Source of the DNA: Chitinophaga nivalis
Lineage (GTDB): Bacteria; Bacteroidota; Bacteroidia; Chitinophagales; Chitinophagaceae
Length of the DNA: 64,000 nt
Assembly: GCF_025989125.1 (NCBI RefSeq)
Contig: NZ_JAPDNR010000001.1
Span: 4,762,087 to 4,826,086, forward strand
Direction of reading: 5' to 3'
The first letter of the stretch is position 1. Every line of letters starts with the position of its first letter. Below the pieces are notes generated by a model that had not been told where the DNA came from, made no database searches, and worked only from the letters and a program-made list of their open reading frames with translations. Positions 49,300 to 57,677 of this stretch are shown here, one piece after another. The translations under genes were made by a program, and so were the position numbers.

Positions 49300-52200
49300 C
49301 TAAAACCCAACATTGATCCCAAAAGTATACGACCTGAAAAACGGATAGACGTTACCGTTATATCCGTCTGTTTGTTCCGGATCATAGTATTTAATCTTCA
49401 TATTGTTGGTTTCCCACAGGTCCTGCCCGGAGAAATACCAGCGCATATGCCGGATGGGAATTCTTTTCAGCAAGGCTGCGGGGAAAGTATAGCCCAGTTG
49501 CAGATTTTTCAGTCGTATGTAGGCGCCATTCATTACCCAGTGGGAAGAGGGAACGGTATTCTGCTGGTCATTCATGTAAAGGCGCGGAAACAGGGCATCG
49601 GGATGGTCCGGACGCCAGTAGTCGCGATTGATATCCCATGGCTGCTGCCAGCTGCTGGCAAAAGGCAGATTGTATCTGGGATCGGGCATCACCTGCCGGT
49701 TACCTACTCCCTGAAAGAAAACGGAGAAGTCGAACCCTTTCCAGGCAAAGCCGGCATCTATACCGTAGGCATATTGCGGATCGGTGCTACCTAAATATAC
49801 GAGGTCATTAAAATCAATTTTATGATCGCCGTTGATATCCCGGTAACGCAGATCGCCCGGACCAGTGTGGGTTTGCTGGAATGCGTGGGCTTTCACTTCG
49901 GCATCATTGGCGAAGTAACCATCTGCCACGTATCCAAACAAGGAAGAATAAGGATAACCCGCCACCCCCTGATTCCAGCCGGGTTGCGGGGTTACGTCAT
50001 CATGCTGGGTTACTTTGTTCTGGCTGTGGAACAGGTTGGCATTCACATACCAGGTAAATGGACCATGACTGCTTCGCCAGCCGGCATTCACTTCCCAACC
50101 CCAGGCTCTCATTTCACCGGTGTTGAACCGCAGGGGCCATGCACCATCGCCGGAAGCCGTGAGCACCGGTATCTGCATGTTGCTGTTATGTTTGATAAAA
50201 TAATCTGCGGAGATAGTCAGGCGTCTACGGAAGAGTGTGGCGTCCCATCCATAGTTGTACGTGGAAATCTTTTCCCACCCCTGCGCCTGGGCAACAGGAT
50301 TCTTGTATACGAACGGAGAAAACGGGCGGTTGTATCCAAAGGTGAAAGTACTCAGTCGCTCATCATTGGGAATGGTACGCCAGTTATTGACATTGCCCAG
50401 TCTGCCCCAGGACCATCTTAATTTGAATTCATTGAAAAAGGGCAGGGCGTTATTGAACCAGGACTCATTGTTTAACCGCCATCCGGCAGAAAAAGAAGGA
50501 AATCCTTGCCACTGCCGGGTTGTAGGAAATGCGCTGCTGTGCTGTAATAGCCGGGCGCCTATGAGACTGGCTTCCAACAGGTAGCGGTTATCATAGTTGT
50601 AATTGATTTTACCGAAAAGAGAGAGCAACGAACCGGTCGTACGTAATTCCTGCGTATACTGCGCGGGCTGCAGGAAACTGGTCCGGTCTATTTCTTCCCG
50701 CGTAACCTGGTAGGAGGCGCCGGTATTTTGTATGGTATTGTACGTTTCGTGTGTATAGCCACCCAACAGATGAATATAGTGTTTGTCCTTTTTGATGTCG
50801 TAATCGGCCAGTAGTTGCAGGTTGCCGCCATCCGTCACCAGTTTGCTTTTTTGCAGCATGCTTTGATAAGGTACGCCCTGTACCGGTGCTTCGCTGTTCC
50901 ACAACGGAATGGAGTGCCTGCCCAGATTATCCTGCAGCGTATGGCGTTGCGGACTATAGATCAACCGAAGCGTAAGGCCTTTCAGCAGGCTATCTGCCCG
51001 CAAGGTGAATACCGCATCTACGTAGTTGTTTTTCTCTTCCCGCATGCCGCCTTCTTTCAGAATAGCATAGGTGGGGGCGCCGCCGGCTGCATAATGCCCG
51101 GTGCCCGGTACATATATAGGCACATGCCCCGGCCCGCGGTAAAGTCCTGCCAGCAAGCCCTGTGGCCCTTCCACGGCCAGGGCCGGGGAGAAGGTATTGG
51201 TCTGGGCATAGGAGAGGCGGGTCTCCAGGCTGAAATGTTTGTTGAAACGATTGTTGAGATTCACCCGGGCATTGATGCGATGTGTTTTATCCGGTCCTTC
51301 GGCAAACAGGCCTTGGCGCCCGAAATAGCCCAGGGAAGCAGAGTACTGACTCAGGGTATCTCCTCCTTTGACGGAGACATTATAGTTTTGTACCCCGGTT
51401 TTGCTTTTAGTCAGCAGGGGTAACTGGTCGAAGTTATAATAATATTTATAGTAGCCGGGGCGCTGAAAATCCGTAGCGTAATGATTCCCGGTTTGCATCA
51501 GGTTAATTTCATAGGGCGACCAGGGCACATCCATGCCGGCATTGGTAGCCGCTTCATTCTGCATGGTGGCGGCTTCCCAGGAAGATACCCGTTTGGGTAA
51601 CCCGATGGGCGTTTCGAATCCTCCCAGGCTGCTGAGATCTACCTGCAGTTTACCAGGTTTGCCGGTACGGGTGGTCACGAGTACTACGCCGCCGGCCCCG
51701 CGGGCACTGTAGATGGCGGCAGCCGAAGCATCCTTGAGAATAGAAACGGATTCAATATCGTCCGGATTCAGTACGGCCAGTGAGCCGGGCACGCCATCTA
51801 CAATCACCGGCGTATTGCTGCCGGAAGAGGAGGTGACACCCCGTACCTGTATATTAAATCCTTCGCGGCCGGGTTGTCCGTTGCTGCGAGTCACCACCAA
51901 CCCGGTGGCAGTACCCTGGAGAGCGGCCATGACATTGGAAACGGGCCTGCTTTGCAGGCGGGCCCCTTCTATCTGGGAGATGGCGCCTGTGATATTGGCG
52001 CGTCGCTGAATACCATAGCCCAGTACCACCAGCTCCGTTAGTTTTTTCAGATCCGGTTGGAGGATGACGGTAATATTTTTACGGTCACGAACAGTAATCT
52101 CCCGGGTTTCAAAGCCGATGAGCGATACCTGGAGGGTAGCCTGGCCATTGATGACTTCTACTTTAAACTGGCCTGCATCGTTGGTAGCGGCGCCGTTGGC

Positions 52201-52695
52201 GGTGCCTTTTTCCCGGATAGATACGCCGCTGAGGGGCTGTATGCCATCACTGACGGTACCGGTTACGGGCCAGCGGTTGTTGTTGTCTACGCGCCTGTTG
52301 CCTGGTGGCGTAATCAAGGCATTGCCATCGTTGCCGGGAATCACGATGATTTGATCTTCCCTGATTTCTACACGGTATTTAGCAGGAGGAAAGAGGTTCC
52401 GGAGTATATCGGTGAGTAAGGTATTATGTACATGAATGTTAACGCCATGGCGGGTTTCCAGCTCATCAGACGAAATAGCAAAGGTATATTTGGTTTGTTT
52501 CTCTATTTCCCGGATAACTGTTTTGAGGCTGGCGTTCTGGTATTGGAGCGAAATTCTTTTGGTATTGGCATCAGGCGTCTGAGCGGCCGCAATAGTGCCG
52601 GTGCATACCAGGAAAGCCAGTAAAAAAAAGACAGACACACGCCCAAACCTGGTATTTGAGTGTCGCGCCTGTAGCAGTAGTTGCTGCATATGCAA
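49300..52695 (-). CDS. SusC/RagA-type TonB-dependent receptor with STN domain
   Basis: 1131 aa. Signal peptide (FGRVSVFFLLAFLVCTGTIA), STN domain at ~45-115 ('ISLQYQNASLKTVIREIEKQ'), a CarboxypepD_reg-like repeat at ~145-225 ('VTGTVSDGIQPLSGVSIREK'), and the plug from ~235 ('GYGIQRRANITGAISQIEGA', 'SVSILKDASAAAIYSARGAG'). The rest is a 22-strand barrel with the C-terminal 'FRSYTFGINVGF'. It imports a glycan or other nutrient through the outer membrane with TonB. The STN domain couples to the upstream FecR/ECF pair. No SusD gene follows, which is unusual. Confidence 0.93.
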   Translation of the reverse strand: MHMQQLLLQARHSNTRFGRVSVFFLLAFLVCTGTIAAAQTPDANTKRISLQYQNASLKTVIREIEKQTKYTFAISSDELETRHGVNIHVHNTLLTDILRNLFPPAKYRVEIREDQIIVIPGNDGNALITPPGNRRVDNNNRWPVTGTVSDGIQPLSGVSIREKGTANGAATNDAGQFKVEVINGQATLQVSLIGFETREITVRDRKNITVILQPDLKKLTELVVLGYGIQRRANITGAISQIEGARLQSRPVSNVMAALQGTATGLVVTRSNGQPGREGFNIQVRGVTSSSGSNTPVIVDGVPGSLAVLNPDDIESVSILKDASAAAIYSARGAGGVVLVTTRTGKPGKLQVDLSSLGGFETPIGLPKRVSSWEAATMQNEAATNAGMDVPWSPYEINLMQTGNHYATDFQRPGYYKYYYNFDQLPLLTKSKTGVQNYNVSVKGGDTLSQYSASLGYFGRQGLFAEGPDKTHRINARVNLNNRFNKHFSLETRLSYAQTNTFSPALAVEGPQGLLAGLYRGPGHVPIYVPGTGHYAAGGAPTYAILKEGGMREEKNNYVDAVFTLRADSLLKGLTLRLIYSPQRHTLQDNLGRHSIPLWNSEAPVQGVPYQSMLQKSKLVTDGGNLQLLADYDIKKDKHYIHLLGGYTHETYNTIQNTGASYQVTREEIDRTSFLQPAQYTQELRTTGSLLSLFGKINYNYDNRYLLEASLIGARLLQHSSAFPTTRQWQGFPSFSAGWRLNNESWFNNALPFFNEFKLRWSWGRLGNVNNWRTIPNDERLSTFTFGYNRPFSPFVYKNPVAQAQGWEKISTYNYGWDATLFRRRLTISADYFIKHNSNMQIPVLTASGDGAWPLRFNTGEMRAWGWEVNAGWRSSHGPFTWYVNANLFHSQNKVTQHDDVTPQPGWNQGVAGYPYSSLFGYVADGYFANDAEVKAHAFQQTHTGPGDLRYRDINGDHKIDFNDLVYLGSTDPQYAYGIDAGFAWKGFDFSVFFQGVGNRQVMPDPRYNLPFASSWQQPWDINRDYWRPDHPDALFPRLYMNDQQNTVPSSHWVMNGAYIRLKNLQLGYTFPAALLKRIPIRHMRWYFSGQDLWETNNMKIKYYDPEQTDGYNGNVYPFFRSYTFGINVGF

Positions 52696-52711
52696 GAGGG
52701 TCAGGCGCGTT

Positions 52712-53698
52712 TTAGTAAATTTCTACCAGGTTGTTTTTATGTGTGATATTAATTTGAAGGGTTTTCCTCATAATATCCAATACCTCATCCAGTGGCATGT
52801 TCCGGAAGGTGGCCAGGAGCTTCTTATCAGACAATGCCGGATTGCTGAGGGAAATCTCCACACCATAAAAATCTGCCAGGGAAGTGGCTACTTCCGCCAA
52901 AGGAGTGTCATCAAAAGTGAGGCACCGGGTTTTCCAGGCCAGGATATTATTACTTTTTTTATGCAGCTGTGTATCGATGTTGGTGCCATTGTGTTGGAGA
53001 GAGGCTTCTACGCCGGGCGTGAGAATGACCTTCTTTTCGGTGCCTTTGTAGGCTGCGCTGACCTTTCCGGATTGTACAAATACTTTTACCCCACTGCTGG
53101 CCGCTTTCACATTAAAGGCGGTGCCCAGTACCTGTACTTCCACTTCGGGAGCATTCACAATAAAGGGTACGGTTTCGTTGCGGGTTACATCGAAGAAGGC
53201 TTCGCCTTTATCGATCCGGATGTTTCTGTTGGTCTGGCCGAAGCGGCGGGCGTATCGGATGCTGGTGTGGGCATTCAGGTATACTTTGGAACCGTCGGGG
53301 AGCAGGAGGCTATCTTGCTGAGTGGCGGTGGCAAAGGTTTGGTAACTGCCGGGGCCCAGCCAGGTCCAGGTGAGTGCGATGGCCACCACGGCTGCTGCTG
53401 CTGCCCACCAGTATTTACGTGTCAGGGGCACTATACGGCCTTGTTGGGGGGCAGTTCCCGTTGTCGCCGGGGTTGCATCCAGTACAGCATTCAGTTGATC
53501 CCATTGGGCCTGTATGTCGTAAGGGGAAGCGGTAGGAAGAGCATCGCCCTGCCACATAGCCTTCATATCCAGGAATATATCCAGGTTACCCGTATCGGCT
53601 TGTATCCAGTCGTTGAGCGCCTGTTTATGCTGCTCATTGTCCGGATCTTCCAGATAACGGATCACAATATCTATATCTATGTCGGTTTTATTATTCAT
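52712..53698 (-). CDS. FecR-family anti-sigma factor
   Basis: 328 aa. Cytoplasmic part at 1-85, membrane helix 'YWWAAAAAVVAIALTWTWLG', periplasmic FecR domain ('QDSLLLPDGSKVYLNAHTSIRYARRFG', 'GEAFFDVTRNETVPFIV') and C-terminal DUF4974 ('LTFDDTPLAEVATSLADFYG', 'NMPLDEVLDIMRKTLQINI'). It transmits the STN signal of the SusC receptor to the sigma factor. 16 bases before the SusC gene. Confidence 0.94.
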   Translation of the reverse strand: MNNKTDIDIDIVIRYLEDPDNEQHKQALNDWIQADTGNLDIFLDMKAMWQGDALPTASPYDIQAQWDQLNAVLDATPATTGTAPQQGRIVPLTRKYWWAAAAAVVAIALTWTWLGPGSYQTFATATQQDSLLLPDGSKVYLNAHTSIRYARRFGQTNRNIRIDKGEAFFDVTRNETVPFIVNAPEVEVQVLGTAFNVKAASSGVKVFVQSGKVSAAYKGTEKKVILTPGVEASLQHNGTNIDTQLHKKSNNILAWKTRCLTFDDTPLAEVATSLADFYGVEISLSNPALSDKKLLATFRNMPLDEVLDIMRKTLQINITHKNNLVEIY

Positions 53699-53769
53699 GG
53701 CTACTTATTAGTAATACAACCATCGGGGACTTTACCATTAGCGATATTAAAAAAAAATTTTCGGGTGGC

Positions 53770-54318
53770 CTATGGCTTATTAATAAGCACAACCCGCAGT
53801 TTCTTTAATGCAGTGGTTAAATGGGCGTAAACGGTATTAATCGAGATATTTAATTGTTCAGCTATTTCAGCGGGAGAGAGGCCTTTGAGCCGGCTCAGTT
53901 CAAAAACGCGGCGGCATTGGTCGGGTAGTTTGTCCAGTGCGGAACGGTAGCGTGCTTCCAGTTCTTTATGTTCGAGCAGGGCATGGTTGTTTTCTGCAGC
54001 GCCTGTACCGGCCACAAATACCTGTTCTTTTACATATACGTCTTTGCGTTGTTCTTTTTTAATACGGTTAAGACAGGTATTGACGGTAGCCCTGGCGAGA
54101 TAATGATTAATAGGCGCCCGTTCATCCAGGTTTTCTGCACTCTTCCATAAATTAAGGAACACATCCTGTACCATATCATTGGCATCTTCTTCCTGTTTTA
54201 CATAACGCACCGCTATATTATACATAGTAGGGGCGTACTGTTTAAAAACAGCCTCAAATACTGACTTATTCCTTTGCCGGATACCTTTTACTATTTCCTC
54301 GTTACTCAGTTGCAACAT
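53770..54318 (-). CDS. ECF RNA polymerase sigma factor
   Basis: 182 aa. Region 2 'NKSVFEAVFKQYAPTMYNIAVRYVKQEEDANDMVQDVFLNLW' and region 4 'LDKLPDQCRRVFELSRLKGLSPAEIAEQLNISINTVYAHL' are clear. First of a three-gene unit with FecR and SusC; likely drives the SusC promoter when the receptor is loaded. Confidence 0.94.
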   Translation of the reverse strand: MLQLSNEEIVKGIRQRNKSVFEAVFKQYAPTMYNIAVRYVKQEEDANDMVQDVFLNLWKSAENLDERAPINHYLARATVNTCLNRIKKEQRKDVYVKEQVFVAGTGAAENNHALLEHKELEARYRSALDKLPDQCRRVFELSRLKGLSPAEIAEQLNISINTVYAHLTTALKKLRVVLINKP

Positions 54319-54608
54319 GCTATGATCGTTTGTTTCCGCGCTGCGAAGATAGATGATTAAAATTATGAAATGCTAAATATGAATCCCTCCAATTCCCTGA
54401 TATGCCCTGTAATCGGGTAAGTAGCCTTGTTTTTATCATTTGGGAAAAGTGATTTTTTCACTTTAACATTTTCTTCACTAATGGTAAAGTAGTTGTCGGA
54501 TGTATTCTTAGTATACGGCCAACGATGAGGGCATATAACAAAAATCATGCACAACAACGGGAGCCGATCTGGAAATTATTATCTAAACCATACAAAAAAT
54601 TGAATGCC

Positions 54609-55193
54609 ATGAAAAGAACGATCACAGGAACACTCGCTTTAGCTACATTGGTAGTAGGAATGTCTGCTTTTAAAAGTGCAGATGCTACAACAGTAAAATC
54701 TGTAGACAGCATTGCCACATCAGTAAATAACTTTAAGAGCATCGACTCCGTAATGCATGCTGACTCACTGGGTAGTGTAGATTCATTGGTACGTGTAGAC
54801 TCACTCGTTAGTCTGGATTCTTTACAGGGAAAAGGAATGAACACGCTGTTAGCGCTGGATTCACTGAGCGGCGCTGATTCAGTAAGCCACCTGAATGTGG
54901 TAAGAAGCGTAGATTCTGTGCAAAGTGTAGACTCCATCCGCGCAGTGGAAGGCGGTTCTATCACCGGAAAAATCACACCGGCAGAAGGCGCTACTGAAAT
55001 CGAAGCCGATAACGGTACCGAAAAACTGAAAGCAGCGGTTTCACAGGGTTCATTTGCCATCCCTGCTGCTAAATCCGGTACCTACACCATCACCATCTTA
55101 GGTAAAGCACCATTTAAAAATGCGGTGATTAAAGATGTAAAAGTAGAAGATGGAAAAGCTACTGATCTGGGCGAAATCAAACTGGAACAGTAG
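54609..55193 (+). CDS. Secreted DS-repeat protein with carboxypeptidase-regulatory-like domain
   Basis: 194 aa from ATG 54609 (MKRTITGTLALATLVVGMSA, a signal peptide); the longer frame upstream lacks one. Residues ~30-115 are a low-complexity region with an Asp-Ser every few residues: 'SVDSIATSV', 'SIDSVMHADSLGSVDSLVRV', 'DSLVSLDSL', 'RSVDSVQSVDSIRAV'. The last ~70 residues form a beta-sandwich ('GSITGKITPAEGATEIEADN', 'GTYTITILGKAPFKNAVIK') like CarboxypepD_reg modules. Probably a periplasmic or surface protein; function unknown. Confidence 0.72.
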   Translation: MKRTITGTLALATLVVGMSAFKSADATTVKSVDSIATSVNNFKSIDSVMHADSLGSVDSLVRVDSLVSLDSLQGKGMNTLLALDSLSGADSVSHLNVVRSVDSVQSVDSIRAVEGGSITGKITPAEGATEIEADNGTEKLKAAVSQGSFAIPAAKSGTYTITILGKAPFKNAVIKDVKVEDGKATDLGEIKLEQ

Positions 55194-55261
55194 TCGTAAA
55201 ATTGTACTAGCAACCAACAACAATAATCATCCTCAATGGAAACCCCATTTTGGTTTGATCA

Positions 55262-55292
55262 GGGGAGCCGCTTTTCCGGCTCCCCTTTTTTT
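55262..55292 (+). terminator. Terminator of the DS-repeat gene
   Basis: GGGGAGCCG (55262-55270) and CGGCTCCCC (55277-55285) form a 9-bp GC-rich stem, followed by TTTTTTT. Confidence 0.9.
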
Positions 55293-55344
55293 ATGCCGGT
55301 TCCTGATTATATTTAGGTTTTTATTGACTATTAAGCAGGACGCT

Positions 55345-55674
55345 ATGCGCACAGTGATATTGCTCATCATCTCCAATACCTTTATGACTTTTGCCTGGTA
55401 CGGACACCTGAAACACCAGGGAACGGCACTCTGGAAAGTAATTCTGATCAGCTGGGGTATTGCTTTCTTTGAATATTGTTTTATGGTGCCTGCCAACCGG
55501 CTGGGGGCGCAGGAAGGATTCAGCGGCTTTCAGCTCAAAACCATCCAGGAAGTAATTACCCTCACCGTATTCAGTATTTTTGCCATCTTTTTCCTGAAGG
55601 AACCCCTCCGGTGGAACTATTTAATATCTTTCTTTTTTCTGATCGGCGCGGTTTATTTTATGTTTAAAAAATAA
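55345..55674 (+). CDS. DMT-superfamily membrane protein (DUF486)
   Basis: 109 aa from ATG 55345 (MRTVILLIISNTFMTFAWYG). Four membrane helices: at the start, 'LISWGIAFFEYCFMVPANRL', 'TIQEVITLTVFSIFAIFFL' and 'YLISFFFLIGAVYFMFKK'. The family signature 'NTFMTFAWYGHLK' plus 'EYCFMVPANRLG' matches DUF486. Possible small transporter; substrate unknown. Confidence 0.88.
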   Translation: MRTVILLIISNTFMTFAWYGHLKHQGTALWKVILISWGIAFFEYCFMVPANRLGAQEGFSGFQLKTIQEVITLTVFSIFAIFFLKEPLRWNYLISFFFLIGAVYFMFKK

Positions 55675-55769
55675 TACTACCGCTGAACCAAAAAAGCGAT
55701 CGGGCAGGATTGAATTAAAATTTATCCTCATTATCTTTAGCGCTTGTTATCCAACCGAAAACCAATGCA

Positions 55770-56336
55770 TTGAGAGAAGACGCTAATATACAGCTGCTGG
55801 CTGAACGGGTGGCCTCTTTGGGAGATGAACAGGCTTATAAAGCCTTGTTCCGGTTGTTTTATAAGCCCTTAAGTCAGTTTGCCTGCTCTATTGTAAAAAA
55901 TTATGAGACGGCAGAAGAGATCGCCGCAGACGTTTGTTTCCATATGTGGAAACACAGGGAGCGGCTGCCGCAGATAGATAACCTCAAAGTATACCTCTAC
56001 GTAGCGGCTAAAAATATGGCCCTGAACCACCTGGCCAAAGCTTCCCGCAATAAACATTTCAGCCTCGATGACCTCTCCGTGGAGTTTAGCCTCGGTAATG
56101 CGACGCCGGAACAGATTTATATTTCCGGAGAAATGATCAGAAAAATAGAAGCCGCTGTAAACGCCCTGCCTCCCAAACGTAAAATCATCTTTAAACTCAT
56201 CCGGGAAGATGGCCTGAAATATAAAGAGGTGGCCCGTATCCTCGATATTTCTGTCAATACCATCGATGTACATATGGCGCAGGCGATGAAAAAAATCAGC
56301 GAAGTAATCAATCTATCCTTCCTGAAATCAGAATAA
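55770..56336 (+). CDS. ECF RNA polymerase sigma factor
   Basis: 188 aa with a TTG start (no in-frame ATG upstream). Region 2 'YKALFRLFYKPLSQFACSIVKNYETAEEIAADVCFHMW' and region 4 'LPPKRKIIFKLIREDGLKYKEVARILDISVNTIDVHM'. First of the FecR/SusC/SusD unit, 79 bases before the FecR gene. Confidence 0.93.
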   Translation: MREDANIQLLAERVASLGDEQAYKALFRLFYKPLSQFACSIVKNYETAEEIAADVCFHMWKHRERLPQIDNLKVYLYVAAKNMALNHLAKASRNKHFSLDDLSVEFSLGNATPEQIYISGEMIRKIEAAVNALPPKRKIIFKLIREDGLKYKEVARILDISVNTIDVHMAQAMKKISEVINLSFLKSE

Positions 56337-56415
56337 AATTTTTTTTCAAAGAGAGTAGTAGATAAAGACTTTTTCTTTGTCCTTCTATATACAATCATGC
56401 TTTTGTAACATACAC

Positions 56416-57486
56416 ATGGATCAACAGGAAAGAATATGGCTCTTGCTGGGGAGAAAAGTATCGGGCGAAGCCACGATGGCGGAGCTGCGCGAACTGGACG
56501 ACCTGTTGCAACATGATCCGGCCTTACGGTATAAAGCGGCAGTGCTGAGTAACTGGCAACCGCCGGCCGATGCGGATATCTGGGAAGAGAAAACTACCCG
56601 TGCCCTGGAAAAGCAGCTGCAGCAAATAAAAGCCACCACGGCTGCAGCTACAGTGGATATCGCTCTTGCCGGGAGAAAACAATGGTCTGGTATACGCATC
56701 GCTGCGGTAGTAGTACCCGCACTGTTATTGAGTTGTTTTGCAGCATTTCTGCTATTCCATAAACGGACACCTGTTATCAACGCGGAAAGAGCCGACGTGT
56801 TTGCCAATAACGGCACACGTTCCCGCATCTCCTTACCGGATGGTACGGTGGTATGGCTCAACGGCGGCAGCCGGCTTACCTATAATCCGGCTATGCACAC
56901 GCACGATAGCCGGGATGTAACCCTTACGGGAGAAGCGTTCTTTGAGGTAACACAAAATGCAGCCAAACCCTTTATTATCCATACCACCAAAATGGATGTA
57001 AAAGTGCTGGGTACCACCTTTAACGTGCAGGCCTATCCGGAAGACAAAACCGCTGCCACCGCCCTTGTCAGCGGAGCTGTGGAAGTAACCTTTAATGATG
57101 GCGCGCCCAGGCAGATCCGGCTGAAACCCGATCAGAAGCTGGTGTTGCTGGGTCGGGAAGGCGTAATGGATAAGGCAGAACAGTTGAACAGGGTAGCAGC
57201 ATTCCGGATGGAAAAGATCCACGTGAACCCGGAAGACAGCAGCATACATGAAGCGGCGTGGCGCAATAATTCCCTGGTATTCGAGAATGAAAGTTTTGAA
57301 GATATTATTCTGAAAATAGAACGCTGGTATGGCATCCATGTGCATCTGGAGAATCGCAAGCTGAAAAACTACCGCTATACCGGCACATTTAAAAACGAAT
57401 CTTTCCGGGAAGTACTGGAAGCACTGAAGGTTACAACAACATTTCGTTATCGGGTAGAAGATAAAGATGTATTTATCTACCTGTAG
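56416..57486 (+). CDS. FecR-family anti-sigma factor
   Basis: 356 aa from ATG 56416; the upstream in-frame start adds a Cys-rich stretch foreign to the family. Membrane helix 'IRIAAVVVPALLLSCFAAFLLF', FecR domain 'NNGTRSRISLPDGTVVWLNGGSRLTYNPAM' and 'LTGEAFFEVTQNAAKPFIIHT', and C-terminal DUF4974 'LVFENESFEDIILKIERWYG'. It holds the upstream sigma factor and senses the SusC STN domain. Confidence 0.93.
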   Translation: MDQQERIWLLLGRKVSGEATMAELRELDDLLQHDPALRYKAAVLSNWQPPADADIWEEKTTRALEKQLQQIKATTAAATVDIALAGRKQWSGIRIAAVVVPALLLSCFAAFLLFHKRTPVINAERADVFANNGTRSRISLPDGTVVWLNGGSRLTYNPAMHTHDSRDVTLTGEAFFEVTQNAAKPFIIHTTKMDVKVLGTTFNVQAYPEDKTAATALVSGAVEVTFNDGAPRQIRLKPDQKLVLLGREGVMDKAEQLNRVAAFRMEKIHVNPEDSSIHEAAWRNNSLVFENESFEDIILKIERWYGIHVHLENRKLKNYRYTGTFKNESFREVLEALKVTTTFRYRVEDKDVFIYL

Positions 57487-57506
57487 TATTTAACTGTTAA
57501 AAATGA

Positions 57507-57537
57507 AAAGGGCGAATGCCGCAAACATTCACCCTTT
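57507..57537 (+). terminator. Hairpin between FecR and SusC genes
   Basis: AAAGGGCGAATG pairs with CATTCACCCTTT around a 7-base loop (one mismatch). It separates the regulator genes from SusC; only a weak T-run (TTTGTTG) follows. Confidence 0.6.
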
Positions 57538-57677
57538 GTTGAGATCCAACGGCAATAAGGTTCACATTGGCATGTAGTCCTGACGTCGTTTTATTGACCT
57601 AACAACTATAAATGTATGGAAAAACATACATTTTGTAATCCTTTTGCCCCTAAAACATTAGGAAAAGTTGTATTGAA

